The notes beneath the pieces were generated by a model. That model did no database searches. It was not told the origin of the DNA and was given only the letters and a program-made list of their open reading frames with translations. The position numbers and the translations under genes are program-made. A stretch of DNA of 64,000 nucleotides, from positions 62,001-126,000 of the forward strand of contig NZ_JAGGQW010000041.1 of NCBI RefSeq assembly GCF_018613065.1. The letters are read 5' to 3'. Each line of letters begins with the position of its first letter. The stretch's first letter is position 1. Source of the stretch: Bacillus sp. ISL-7. Its GTDB lineage: Bacteria; Bacillota; Bacilli; Bacillales_B; DSM-18226. Of this stretch, positions 1 through 8,960 are shown piece by piece.

Positions 1-1124
1 ACGAACGTGCGAAAAACTTTTATGACGTGTTTGTCCCCGCCGAAAATCAACTTGTCGATGGTGTGAACTCAGATGATACAGCAGTCATTCTATATACCTC
101 AGGTACGACTGGAAATCCAAAAGGGGTGCTATTAACCCATAAAAACTTATATTCTAATGCCGAGAATTCAGCAAAACATAATGAAACAGAGCGGGGCACA
201 ACACTTGGAGTCCTGCCGCTTGCTCATGTATATGGCTTAACGATTTCGAATATTTGCTTTCTAACAGGCAGCTCTATCGTTATTTTTTCAAGCTTTGATA
301 CACAGGAGGTATTTAAAGCGATTGAAAAACATCAGGTTAAGACGTTCTCAGCTGTTCCCGCGATGATTCATGCCTTAGTATCTTATCCACATGCCGACCA
401 ATATAACATCACCAGTCTTGAATCAGTCGGATCAGGTTCTGCACCGCTGCCAGTTGCCTTATTGCACGCTTTTGAACAAAAATTTGGCGCAAAAGTGTAT
501 GAGGGCTATGGGTTATCAGAGGCTGCTCCGGTTGTTACTGCTCATCGCAAAGGAATCGAAATAAAACCTGGCTCTGTTGGGATCCCGATTCCTGGGGTAG
601 TGTTGAAAATCGTCGATGAAAATGGCGAGGAAGTTCCTGTTGGTGAAGTGGGTGAATTAATCGTTCGCGGTTATAATGTCACGCCTGGCTACTATCTAAA
701 TGCCGAAGAAACCAACCGTGTCTTAAAAGATTCGTGGTTATTTACCGGGGATATGGCCCGGATGGATGATGAGGGCTATGTCTATATCGTTGACCGAAAG
801 AAGGATTTAATTATTCGCGGCGGATTTAATGTGTATCCTCGTGATGTCGAAGAAATATTAAATGCTCATGAACAAGTTTTTGAGGCAGCGGTTGTTGGTA
901 TTCCCGATGAACGAATGGGCGAAGAAATGGTTGCCTGTGTCGTGAAAAAACCCGGTGCAAAAGTAACGGAAGATGATTTAATTCACTTTTGCCAGGACCA
1001 TTTAGCAAAAAACAAAACACCACGTAGAATCGTTTTCCTAGAGGCACTGCCAAGAAATGGTGTCGGGAAAATATTAAAGACGCATCTCCGCAAGCAAGCA
1101 TCAGAAATTGTAATCAAACCGTAA
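1..1124 (+). CDS. Acyl-CoA synthetase (AMP-forming), 5' end outside window
   Basis: Activates a carboxylic acid, most likely a long-chain fatty acid, to its acyl-CoA through an acyl-adenylate. The reading frame is open to the window edge, so the N-terminal part (roughly the first third of a usual 500-residue enzyme) is missing. Visible ANL-superfamily motifs in order: P-loop-like YTSGTTGNPKG near the start, YEGYGLSEAAPV, GELIVRG, TGDMARMDDEGYVYIVDRKKD, and the C-terminal PRNGVGKI with its catalytic Lys. It ends 23 bp before the R2lox gene with no terminator between, so it is the first visible gene of an operon with R2lox, an aldehyde dehydrogenase and an alcohol dehydrogenase. The GTG at 27 is an internal Val codon, not the start. 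Substrate chain length cannot be read from sequence. Confidence 0.93.
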   Translation, partial: ERAKNFYDVFVPAENQLVDGVNSDDTAVILYTSGTTGNPKGVLLTHKNLYSNAENSAKHNETERGTTLGVLPLAHVYGLTISNICFLTGSSIVIFSSFDTQEVFKAIEKHQVKTFSAVPAMIHALVSYPHADQYNITSLESVGSGSAPLPVALLHAFEQKFGAKVYEGYGLSEAAPVVTAHRKGIEIKPGSVGIPIPGVVLKIVDENGEEVPVGEVGELIVRGYNVTPGYYLNAEETNRVLKDSWLFTGDMARMDDEGYVYIVDRKKDLIIRGGFNVYPRDVEEILNAHEQVFEAAVVGIPDERMGEEMVACVVKKPGAKVTEDDLIHFCQDHLAKNKTPRRIVFLEALPRNGVGKILKTHLRKQASEIVIKP

Positions 1125-1147
1125 AAGAAAAAAGGAGGAGAACATAT

Positions 1148-2041
1148 ATGGAAAAAAGAACCATATTAACAACTAGCTGTCGAGGTTTGCTTGAAGATTC
1201 TTTCCCGTACCGCTTATTCCAAAAAGCAAAACGGTTAGGAACCTGGAACCCAGCAGATATTGATTTCAGTCAGGACCAAAAGGACTGGAAAACACTAAAT
1301 GCGGAACAACAAGAAGATATCTTGCGGCTTATTTCTCAATTTCAAGCTGGTGAGGAAGCGGTTACATTAGATCTTCTTCCACTGATCATGGCGATTGCGA
1401 AAGAAGGGCGCCTTGAGGAAGAAATGTTTTTGACGACCTTTTTATTCGAGGAAGCGAAACATACAGAATTTTTCCGTCTAGTTTTGAATGCAATCGGGGA
1501 GCGAGGGGACTTATCTCACTTTCATACCGAAACCTTTCAGAAGATTTTCTATGAGATTCTCCCAACAACAATGGAACGGCTGATTTCCGACCAATCCCCA
1601 GAAGCGATCGCCGAGGCATCGGTAGTGTACAACATGTTTGTTGAAGGAGTATTAGCAGAAACCGGTTATTATTCTTTCTATCAAACATTAGAAACCGCGG
1701 GTATCATGCCAGGATTGCTTGAAGGTGTTGGTAATTTAAAAAAGGATGAGTCCAGGCATATTGGCTATGGGACTTTCCTTTTGCAACGGTTAATTTGTGA
1801 ACATCCACATCTCTTTGATTTTGTGGCAGCCAAGATGGGCGAGCTGACCCCATTAGCGATTAGGCTAAATCAAGAAGGCATCGCAGGAAGGGAGGTTAGT
1901 GCATTCGACGGGAATCCTGCAGATATCATGAACTTTACCTTAAAACAACTCTCAGTCCGAATGGAAATCTTAGCGCGTGCACAAGGCAAAAAAATCGAAG
2001 AGATTTATAGATACACAGATAGTGACTTAGGAGTGCTATAA
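1148..2041 (+). CDS. R2-like ligand-binding oxidase (R2lox, Mn/Fe)
   Basis: Ferritin-like di-metal oxidase related to ribonucleotide reductase R2 but not acting in dNTP synthesis. Known members assemble a Mn/Fe centre, bind a long-chain fatty-acid-like ligand and form a Val-Tyr ether cross-link; the physiological reaction is unknown. All expected metal ligands are visible: Glu69 (with Val72 of the cross-link), Glu102 and His105 in FEEAKH, Glu166 in FVEG, Glu201 and His204 in DESRH; Tyr161 fits the cross-link Tyr. The length of 297 residues fits the family. It starts at ATG after GGAGGAG. It lies between an acyl-CoA ligase and an aldehyde dehydrogenase, which suggests (inference) a fatty acid, aldehyde or alcohol substrate. 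Confidence 0.93.
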   Translation: MEKRTILTTSCRGLLEDSFPYRLFQKAKRLGTWNPADIDFSQDQKDWKTLNAEQQEDILRLISQFQAGEEAVTLDLLPLIMAIAKEGRLEEEMFLTTFLFEEAKHTEFFRLVLNAIGERGDLSHFHTETFQKIFYEILPTTMERLISDQSPEAIAEASVVYNMFVEGVLAETGYYSFYQTLETAGIMPGLLEGVGNLKKDESRHIGYGTFLLQRLICEHPHLFDFVAAKMGELTPLAIRLNQEGIAGREVSAFDGNPADIMNFTLKQLSVRMEILARAQGKKIEEIYRYTDSDLGVL

Positions 2042-2066
2042 ATGATTTTAGAAAAGGAGGATTTTC

Positions 2067-3590
2067 ATGACAGTAAAGGTTGAAGTTCAAACATTTCCCC
2101 ACTTTATTAACGGAAAGTGGGAGCCAGCTTCCAGTCAAGAAACGTTTGATGTATTGAACCCGGCAAATGGTGAACTTGTAGCTAGAGCAGCAAAAGGAAC
2201 TACGGAAGATGTTGACCGTGCTGTAAATGCGGCCCGTGAGGCATTTGATCAGGGTGACTGGAAAGACATGAAGCCAAAAGACCGAGCCAAGGTGTTATAT
2301 GCGATTTCCTATCAAATTGCCGAACATGCCGAGGAGCTAGCATACTTAGAAGCGATTAGCTCAGGTGGAACGGTACGCCGAATTGGCAATAGTGATATTT
2401 TGCAAATGGTTGACTTGTTCCAAACATTGGCCAATTTTACGGTTGAGTATCCATTCTCGGAAACACTGCCAGTGCCGCCATTGCCAGGACCGGCACATAA
2501 TTTTATTTGGCGTGAACCAATCGGTGTATGTGCAGCGATTACTCCTTGGAACTTGCCAATGGTGATTGCTACCTGGAAGATTGCTCCGGCACTGGCGATG
2601 GGGAATACAATTGTGATCAAGCCAGCCAGCTACACGCCGCTGTCCACTTTGAAGTTAGCAGAAATTATTTCAACCGTGGTCCCTTCAGGTGTAATTAACG
2701 TTGTCTCAGGTTCTGGTGCGGAAGTGGGCGAAGCTTTAGTTAACCACCCCAAGGTCGATAAAGTGGCATTCACTGGTTCGACTGAGGTTGGCAGACGAAT
2801 TATGGGAATTGCTGCTGGGACGATTAAGAAAACCACACTAGAACTTGGTGGAAAATCACCTAATATCCTTTTAGAGGATGCCGATCTTAGTATTGCTCTG
2901 CCTGGAAGTCTATTTGGAGTATTTCTCCATTCCGGTCAGCTTTGTGAATCAGGGACGCGTTTATTTGTACCAGATAAGCTGTATGACCAAGTGGTTGCAG
3001 GTTTAGTTGCTCTCACAAGTAAATTAAAGCTTGGGAATCCACTTGATCCGACCACCGATCTTGGTCCAGTAATCTCGAAAAAGCAAAAGGAAACCATCCT
3101 TTCCTATATTGAAGCAGGTAAACAAGAAGGCGCGACCCTTGTCTGTGGTGGCAAGGAAGTTAAGGTTGATGGCTGTGAGGAAGGACATTTCATCGAACCA
3201 ACGATTTTTACAAATGTCACCAATGATATGAAAATTGCCCAGGAAGAAATTTTCGGCCCAGTCCTCTGTGTGATTCGTTATTCTGATCTGGACGATGCGA
3301 TTCGAATGGCCAATGATACGATTTATGGCTTAGCTGCAGGAGTTTGGACACGTGATGTCAATAAAGCCTACGCGGTGGCTAGAAAACTGCAGGCGGGCGT
3401 GGTCTGGATTAATGACTGGCATATGCTCAGAAGTGATGCCCCGTTTGGCGGGTACAAACAAAGCGGAATTGGCAGAGAAATGGGACAGCAATCACTCGAT
3501 GCCTATACCCAGGTAAAGCATGTCCACACATCGATGTCGCCTGAACTAGATCGACGCAATTGGTATGGAATTCTGTTTGGCCAAAACTAA
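2067..3590 (+). CDS. Aldehyde dehydrogenase (NAD(P)+-dependent)
   Basis: Oxidises an aldehyde to the carboxylate. It is a 507-residue cytosolic ALDH with the full motif set: TPWNLP, the cofactor loop FTGSTEVG, catalytic Glu259 in LELGGKSP, catalytic nucleophile Cys293 in SGQLCESGTR, EEIFGPVL, and FGGYKQSGIGREMG near the C-terminus. It starts at ATG after AAGGAGG, 25 bp behind R2lox, and the alcohol dehydrogenase follows within 20 bp. With the upstream acyl-CoA ligase the order allows alcohol to aldehyde to acid to acyl-CoA, which is an inference from neighbours. Closest subfamily is the betaine/phenylacetaldehyde/general ALDH type; substrate is not determined. Confidence 0.93.
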   Translation: MTVKVEVQTFPHFINGKWEPASSQETFDVLNPANGELVARAAKGTTEDVDRAVNAAREAFDQGDWKDMKPKDRAKVLYAISYQIAEHAEELAYLEAISSGGTVRRIGNSDILQMVDLFQTLANFTVEYPFSETLPVPPLPGPAHNFIWREPIGVCAAITPWNLPMVIATWKIAPALAMGNTIVIKPASYTPLSTLKLAEIISTVVPSGVINVVSGSGAEVGEALVNHPKVDKVAFTGSTEVGRRIMGIAAGTIKKTTLELGGKSPNILLEDADLSIALPGSLFGVFLHSGQLCESGTRLFVPDKLYDQVVAGLVALTSKLKLGNPLDPTTDLGPVISKKQKETILSYIEAGKQEGATLVCGGKEVKVDGCEEGHFIEPTIFTNVTNDMKIAQEEIFGPVLCVIRYSDLDDAIRMANDTIYGLAAGVWTRDVNKAYAVARKLQAGVVWINDWHMLRSDAPFGGYKQSGIGREMGQQSLDAYTQVKHVHTSMSPELDRRNWYGILFGQN

Positions 3591-3603
3591 TGAAGAGGTG
3601 AGG

Positions 3604-4818
3604 ATGAAAATGAAAACAACCTTATCACAGTTTATGTTACGTACGGGTATATACAGCGGTTCAAACTCAAGGGCGATGGTCCCGAGTCTTTTTGCTGGTC
3701 TGGGTGCCAAACGGGTGCTCCTTTTAAGTGATAGAGGACTAGAAGCAGCAGGAATTGTTGAAAAAGTGACCGATATTTTTTCGCTGACAGGTCATGGCTC
3801 TGGCCCAGAACTTGTCGGTCAATTTCTTGATATCAAACAGGATGCCGAAAGCAGCTGCATCAATGAAGCTGTCCGCTATGCAAGAGAAATAGGTGCAGAT
3901 TCCTTACTTGCCGTTGGCGGGGGCAGTGTTCTGGATACCGTAAAAGGGGTAAAGTATGCGCTCCACAAGGGATTGACAGATATAAAAGAGGCGATCCCTG
4001 GCGGTTTGTTGTACGAGTCATTCCCAAAAGCAAATTACATACCGATTCCCCATATTGCCATTCCGACTACCGCGGGAACCGGTTCAGAGGTATCACCGAT
4101 TGCCGTTATTTTTAATGAAGAAATTCAAATGAAGACGAATATCATCAATCCGTTTATTAATGCCGATATGGCGATCTTGGATCCAGATTTAACCGTCGGA
4201 CTGCCACCAGTCATTACGGCATTTACTGGATTTGATGCCTTAACGCATGCCATCGAGGCGCTCGCATCACCAACCGCAACAGGTCTAACCGATGCCTATG
4301 CTCTACATGCAATTCGCCTTATTGAAAAAAATCTACCAGTTGCCGTTGTTGATGGTTCGAACCTTGATGCCCGCATGGATTTATTGCAAGCTAGCTTAAT
4401 GGGGATCACAGCTTTCAGTTTCGCCTTAAATGCGATACCTGTTCACAATATGGCTCACGCGTACGGGGCCTTGTTCCGAATTCCACATGGCTTAGCAAAT
4501 GCAGTCTTTTTGCCGGTGGTCATGGAATTGGTACCTGATTTATATCTGCCAAAGGCTGCTGAATTGGCACAAGCCTTGAACGTGGATGTAAAGGGTGATA
4601 CCCCGCAAACGGCATTAGCAAAAGTGATTGGGAAAATTAAATTGCTTCAATATAAGGTAGGATTACCGGCTGATTTCAAGCAATTCAACATTAGCGAAGA
4701 GGCACTCCAGATGGCGATTCCAGCGGTCATGAAGGACCCAGCTGCATTAAGCTTCCCAATGCCAAAAGAATTAATTGCGGCAATTGGGCAAAAGGTTGTT
4801 CCCTTGCCGGTGAAATAG
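3604..4818 (+). CDS. Iron-containing alcohol dehydrogenase
   Basis: Group III (Fe-dependent) NAD(P)-linked alcohol dehydrogenase, interconverting an alcohol and an aldehyde. Family marks: dinucleotide loop GGGSVLD, PTTAGTGSE, and the metal ligands Asp in ADMAILDPDL and His in DALTHAIEA, HNMAHAYG and RIPHGLANA. The frame is open further upstream inside the aldehyde dehydrogenase gene. GAAGAGGTGAGG just before 3604 serves the ATG at 3604 or the one at 3610, so the gene begins after the ALDH stop. It is the last gene of the operon; a hairpin terminator follows within 15 bp. The substrate is probably the aldehyde handled by the neighbouring ALDH. Confidence 0.92.
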   Translation: MKMKTTLSQFMLRTGIYSGSNSRAMVPSLFAGLGAKRVLLLSDRGLEAAGIVEKVTDIFSLTGHGSGPELVGQFLDIKQDAESSCINEAVRYAREIGADSLLAVGGGSVLDTVKGVKYALHKGLTDIKEAIPGGLLYESFPKANYIPIPHIAIPTTAGTGSEVSPIAVIFNEEIQMKTNIINPFINADMAILDPDLTVGLPPVITAFTGFDALTHAIEALASPTATGLTDAYALHAIRLIEKNLPVAVVDGSNLDARMDLLQASLMGITAFSFALNAIPVHNMAHAYGALFRIPHGLANAVFLPVVMELVPDLYLPKAAELAQALNVDVKGDTPQTALAKVIGKIKLLQYKVGLPADFKQFNISEEALQMAIPAVMKDPAALSFPMPKELIAAIGQKVVPLPVK

Positions 4819-4830
4819 ATTTTTAATGTG

Positions 4831-4866
4831 ACCCAGCCAACGCGAAGACAAGCTGGCTGGGTTTAA
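4831..4866 (+). terminator. Terminator of the R2lox operon
   Basis: Inverted repeat ACCCAGCCA ... TGGCTGGGT with a 14-base loop followed by a short T run, 12 bp after the alcohol dehydrogenase stop. Confidence 0.75.
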
Positions 4867-4910
4867 TAAAATGCTGAATTTAGTTATACATACCAAAGGA
4901 AGAACCTAGT

Positions 4911-5045
4911 CGCCAGTAAAAAGAGGCCATCCGCCAGTAAGAGGAGTCCATCCGCCAGTAAGAGGAGTCCATCCGCCAGTAAGAGGAGTCCATCCGCCAG
5001 TAAAAGGAGCCATCGGCCAGTAAAAGGAGGTTATCCGCCAGAAAG
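4911..5045. repeat. 21-bp tandem repeat, seven units, each holding an SD-like core
   Basis: Units begin at 4911, 4932, 4953, 4974, 4995, 5015 and 5036. The consensus is CGCCAGTAAGAGGAG followed by TCCATC, and three central units are identical. Every full unit carries AAGAGGAG, AAAGAGG or AAAAGGAG, which resembles a Shine-Dalgarno sequence. The last partial unit (CGCCAGAAAGGG) directly supplies the ribosome site of the acetyltransferase at 5056. The period of 21 bp equals two helical turns and seven codons, but no clear gene runs through the array. There are no unique spacers, so it is not a CRISPR. Confidence 0.9.
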
Positions 5046-5055
5046 GGTTGAAAAT

Positions 5056-5907
5056 ATGAAAATTACATTTAAAAGATTAACAGAATGCACCATACAAGAT
5101 ACAATAACGGCTTGGAATCAGGGGTTTGAAGGTTATTTTGTGCAAATGGAAATGACAGCCGAATTGTTTTTTAACCGATTGGTTAATGAAGGATTATCTT
5201 TGAAGCACTCTTTAGTTGCTTTTGATGGAGAAGACCCTGTAGCGATTGTATTAAATGGATTTCGTGTAATTGACGGAAAAAAAGCTGCATGGAATGGCGG
5301 GACAGGAATCGCCCCCAAATACCGTGGAAGGGGTGTGTTAAAGCTTTTAATGAAGGCAGCCATAAAAGTTTACTCCGAAGAAGAGGTCGAGATTGCCACA
5401 CTTGAAGCCATTAAGGAAAATGAAAGGGCCATTCGATTATATAAAAGTCATGGCTATGAAATAATTAATTCACTTGTTTATCTAAATGGGACCATAGCGT
5501 TTGATCATACTCCCATTGCCTTTAAATCTATCCGGCCCGAGCAACTGCCAACTTTCCATTTTTATAATGAAAAGGTTCCATGGCAATGTCAGTGGCAGAG
5601 TGTTAAGTCGGGTGAAACACAGATCTATTTCGACAGTAATCAAAAGCCATTAGGATATTCATTATATAAGAGAGTGTGGAACAAGGACGGGCAACTGGAA
5701 AAAGTAATTTTATATCAGCTTGAACTATTCAATGACATTAAAAAGGAAACGATAAAGTCTATTTTCACTTCTATATCTGGAGAACATCAAAAGCCCGTCA
5801 ACTTCATGACAATTAATTCCATATTATCAAATCCTGTTATCCCATTCTTACTAGATTTAGGTTTTGAGAAAAAAACAGAGCAAGTCCAAATGATAAAAAA
5901 AATGTAA
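5056..5907 (+). CDS. GNAT family N-acetyltransferase
   Basis: Predicted acetyl-CoA-dependent N-acetyltransferase of unknown substrate. The acetyl-CoA-binding motif A is seen as GTGIAPKYRGRGVLKLLMK at about residues 80-98, followed by a motif B-like segment ending in ENERAIRLYKSHGYEI. The C-terminal half (about residues 150-283) looks like a second, weaker GNAT-like fold. It starts at ATG 5056; the candidate ribosome site AAAGGG lies in the last unit of the upstream 21-bp repeat, so repeat copy number or slippage could affect translation (inference). It is a single gene, not linked to the upstream operon. Confidence 0.85.
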   Translation: MKITFKRLTECTIQDTITAWNQGFEGYFVQMEMTAELFFNRLVNEGLSLKHSLVAFDGEDPVAIVLNGFRVIDGKKAAWNGGTGIAPKYRGRGVLKLLMKAAIKVYSEEEVEIATLEAIKENERAIRLYKSHGYEIINSLVYLNGTIAFDHTPIAFKSIRPEQLPTFHFYNEKVPWQCQWQSVKSGETQIYFDSNQKPLGYSLYKRVWNKDGQLEKVILYQLELFNDIKKETIKSIFTSISGEHQKPVNFMTINSILSNPVIPFLLDLGFEKKTEQVQMIKKM

Positions 5908-6019
5908 TTAAAAAAATTTTTTTGAATCCTAATTCATAATATTATATAATTTTCGTTAGGGCCATTCTCAGGTAGATTGGGCTTGACCTACATAAATTCA
6001 TCGGATTAGGAGAAATAAA

Positions 6020-6955
6020 ATGGAAAAAGTACTTATTTTCGGTCATAAAAATCCTGACACAGATACGATTTGTTCTGCTATTGCCTATGCAGACTTAAAA
6101 AAACAATTGGGTATGGATGTTGAACCAGTGCGCTTAGGACAAGTAAATGGTGAAACACAATATGCACTAAACCAGTTTAATGCAGAGGCTCCACGCCTTG
6201 TTGAAGCAGTTTCAAGTGAAGTAAACGCGGTCATCCTAGTTGATCACAATGAGCGCCAGCAAAGTGCAAATGATATCGCTGAAGTTCGTGTATTAGAAGT
6301 AATCGATCACCACCGGATTGCTAACTTTGAAACAAGTGATCCGTTATATTACCGCTGCGAGCCTGTTGGGTGTACAGCAACGATCTTAAATAAAATGTAC
6401 AAAGAGAACAATAAAGAAATAAGCAAAGAAATTGCCGGATTAATGCTTTCTGCGATTATTTCTGATTCATTATTATTTAAGTCCCCAACTTGTACGCCAG
6501 AAGACGTGGCAGCAGCACGTGAGTTAGCTGAAATTGCTGGTGTCGATGCAGATGCATATGGACTTGAAATGTTGAAAGCTGGAGCAGATGTTCGCGACAA
6601 ATCAATTAACGAACTGCTAAGCCTAGATGCTAAAGGATTTGAAATGGGCTCAAGTAAAGTAGAAATTGCTCAAGTCAATGTGGTTGATACAGCAGATGTG
6701 CTTGCTCGTCAAGAAGAATTAGAAGCGGCGATCTCTACGATTATCGAAGAAAAGAACTTAGATTTATTCCTGTTTGTGGTAACTGATATCTTAACAAACG
6801 ATTCAGTTGGTTTAGCTTTAGGAAGCAAAACAGCTGCAGTAGAAAAAGCTTATAATGTTACCCTTTCAAATAACACAGCTACCCTAAAGGGTGTTGTATC
6901 ACGGAAAAAGCAAATCGTACCTGTGTTGACTGATATTTTTACTAAAGGGTTATAA
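6020..6955 (+). CDS. ppaC: Manganese-dependent inorganic pyrophosphatase
   Basis: Family II (DHH) pyrophosphatase, splitting pyrophosphate to two phosphates in the cytosol and so pulling biosynthetic reactions forward. At 311 residues it is the normal length. The Mn ligand motifs are present in order: [16 protein letters not shown] near the N-terminus, VDHNE, and the DHH triad in EVIDHHRI; the C-terminal DHHA2 domain has the substrate-binding SRKKQ. It starts at ATG after TTAGGAG and ends with its own strong terminator. It is intact; the remnant behind it begins inside the end of that terminator. Confidence 0.96.
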   Translation: MEKVLIFGHKNPDTDTICSAIAYADLKKQLGMDVEPVRLGQVNGETQYALNQFNAEAPRLVEAVSSEVNAVILVDHNERQQSANDIAEVRVLEVIDHHRIANFETSDPLYYRCEPVGCTATILNKMYKENNKEISKEIAGLMLSAIISDSLLFKSPTCTPEDVAAARELAEIAGVDADAYGLEMLKAGADVRDKSINELLSLDAKGFEMGSSKVEIAQVNVVDTADVLARQEELEAAISTIIEEKNLDLFLFVVTDILTNDSVGLALGSKTAAVEKAYNVTLSNNTATLKGVVSRKKQIVPVLTDIFTKGL

Positions 6956-6960
6956 GATAG

Positions 6961-6993
6961 ACCGTCCATGGACATTTTCATGGACGGTTTTTT
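6961..6993 (+). terminator. Terminator of ppaC
   Basis: Stem ACCGTCCATG / CATGGACGGT with a T6 tail, 6 bp after the ppaC stop codon. Confidence 0.9.
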
Positions 6994-6999
6994 CTATCC

Positions 7000-7557
7000 C
7001 TATTGGCATTAACACCATTATTCACATTTATTCCGAATAGCGTCTTATATGGATTTCATCCATTTGTACTTGTGTCTGTTTTATTTATCATGGTCGGTGT
7101 TTATTTTTTAAATTTGAAAGGTCGGAACCCGCTGACTCCATTTCTTGAATTAAAAAAAACTAGGAATTTATTGGGGATCGCATCAGCAGTTGTGTTTGGA
7201 GTTAGTATGGTGCCTTCGCAGCAGTTACTTGTTCATGGATGGGTAAATCCAGTGACGCTTTACTTCTATCGAGCCTGCGGTATTGCCCTAATTACCTATC
7301 TAGTTTACCGTCCAAAGGTGTGGTTTCCGAGCCTGCATAAACATCTAAGTTTACGCGGAATTACGGTAATCATCCAATGGATTTGTCTTTTTACTGCCTC
7401 AAAATTTGCCGATGGAACACTTGTTGTGTCACTCGCTTTCACTTCACCGTTATTTGCTGTTTTCCTAGCATGGTATTATTTTAAGGAGCAAATTACGCCC
7501 GCAAAGCTAACTGCTTGTGTGATTACAATCTTAGGTATTATTATTACAGTCGTATAA
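7000..7557 (+). pseudogene. 5'-deleted EamA/DMT family transporter
   Basis: The translation matches the end of one EamA domain and a whole second EamA domain of a drug/metabolite transporter (about 184 residues instead of about 300). Hydrophobic helices are clear, for example FVLVSVLFIMVGVYFL and the terminal TACVITILGIIITVV. The first about 110 residues, the start codon and the ribosome site are missing: the homologous frame begins at once after the T tail of the ppaC terminator. A deletion joined the terminator to the middle of the gene. The remnant has no frameshift or stop, so the loss may be recent. The rest may be silent or transcribed only by readthrough. Confidence 0.8.
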
Positions 7558-7587
7558 AGGGAACAATGAACAAAGGAGGGATGAACA

Positions 7588-8904
7588 GTGAAACGAATGC
7601 ACTTGACCACCATGTTCTTGGCTGGTCTGCAATGGTTATTTTTCATGTTTGCAAATACTGTGGTCATCCCGTTAACTATCGGGGATGCCTTTGACTTATC
7701 ATCTGTTGAGGTGGCTAGTGCACTGCAAAGATCATTTATCTATACAGGGACAGCCTGTATCCTGCAAGCTGTTTTTGGGCATAAATATCCACTTATGGAA
7801 GGACAATCTGGCTTGTGGTGGGGGGCCATCCTAAGTCTTTGTGCTTCAGCTTCTTCAGCTGGAATCAGTTTGACTGAAATAGGGGGTGGTCTTGCGCTTG
7901 GTATTATTATTTCAGGCGCTTTAGTTATCATTCTCGGAGCTTTAGGAATGGGACAGGTGTTAGAGCGGTTATTTACACCCGTAGTTATGAGTACCGTGCT
8001 TTTTCTGCTCGCGAGCCAGCTTATTGTCATTTTTACAAAAGGGATGCTCGGATTGGGAACAGCAACTCAGATTGATATACCAACAGCAGGATTATCGGTC
8101 CTGTTAATTATACTCGTTGTATGGATTAATCTTAAGGGGCCTGGAGTGATTCGGAATTTTTCCATCCTAATTGGGATTGTAACTGGGTGGGTGGTTTACG
8201 CACTATTTTTTCCATCAACCCCAACTAATCCGAGTACATCAACGGAACTTTTTCAGTTATTTCCTTGGGGGAAACCTAGTTTTAGCTTTGGTCTAATTCT
8301 GATGGCAGTCATCACTGGTTTGGTTAATACAACGAATACTATGGCTTCCATAAAAGGGATTGAGCCAATCATAAAGACGAAAACCACAAATAATCAATAC
8401 CGCCGCTCATTTGTTTTAACAGGGATTAATTCGATCGTATCGGGCCTATTTGGTTTGGTTCCGTATGCACCCTATATTTCTTCACTGGGATTTTTACAGT
8501 CAACTCTCATTTTTGATCGGGCACCAATCGTCATTGGAGGTGCTTTGTTTATATTACTTGGTTCGGTGCCTGCGCTGAGTCAACTGTTTTCTACTTTGCC
8601 CATCAGTGTCGGGGATGCAGTTTTATTTGTAGCCTATTTGCAATTATTTAGCGGAGCACTTACAAATTTGAATGGAATTCGCTTTAACCAAAGAACAATT
8701 TATCGAATCGCTGCACCTGTTCTACTAGGAATTGCGATCATGAATATTCCTGCTGAAATGTTTGGTTCCATCCCGATGCTTGTTCGACCGCTCTTAAGCA
8801 GCGGCTTACTTGTAGGAATTTTGCTTGCGATTGTGCTTGAAAATACAATTGATTGGTCCAAACTAGAGAAATCGATACCAAGTCCCAAAAAAAAGATCAG
8901 TTGA
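7588..8904 (+). CDS. NCS2 family nucleobase permease (uracil/xanthine type)
   Basis: Integral membrane nucleobase/cation symporter of the NCS2 (xanthine/uracil permease) family, 438 residues with about 12-14 hydrophobic segments. Family signs are the N-terminal LAGLQWLFFMFANTVVIPL, YPLMEGQSGLWWG in the substrate region and NTTNTMASIKGIEPI in the second half. It is shorter than XanP/PucK and resembles the YwdJ-type permeases of Bacillus (from memory). The start is GTG at 7588, 8 bp after AAAGGAGGG; an ATG at 7581 is out of frame. It sits behind a decayed transporter and converges on a PucR-type regulator; that regulator family often controls purine use, so purine is the likely substrate. Confidence 0.88.
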   Translation: MKRMHLTTMFLAGLQWLFFMFANTVVIPLTIGDAFDLSSVEVASALQRSFIYTGTACILQAVFGHKYPLMEGQSGLWWGAILSLCASASSAGISLTEIGGGLALGIIISGALVIILGALGMGQVLERLFTPVVMSTVLFLLASQLIVIFTKGMLGLGTATQIDIPTAGLSVLLIILVVWINLKGPGVIRNFSILIGIVTGWVVYALFFPSTPTNPSTSTELFQLFPWGKPSFSFGLILMAVITGLVNTTNTMASIKGIEPIIKTKTTNNQYRRSFVLTGINSIVSGLFGLVPYAPYISSLGFLQSTLIFDRAPIVIGGALFILLGSVPALSQLFSTLPISVGDAVLFVAYLQLFSGALTNLNGIRFNQRTIYRIAAPVLLGIAIMNIPAEMFGSIPMLVRPLLSSGLLVGILLAIVLENTIDWSKLEKSIPSPKKKIS

Positions 8905-8909
8905 ATAAA

Positions 8910-8955
8910 TAAACAGGCGCCCCGTTTAATTTAGGAGCGCCCTGTTTTTTAATAT
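8910..8955. terminator. Terminator between permease and PucR gene
   Basis: Stem around CAGGCGCCCC and GGAGCGCCCTG with a T6 tail on the + strand and A-rich DNA on the other side, lying between two convergent genes. Confidence 0.75.
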
Positions 8956-8960
8956 CGGTA

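Noticed and set aside
826..1101. Antisense reading frame inside the acyl-CoA ligase gene
   Set aside because: It mirrors a conserved coding strand, has no ribosome site and a composition without protein-like pattern.
4911..5045. CRISPR array
   Set aside because: The repeats are head-to-tail with no unique spacers and no cas genes are near.
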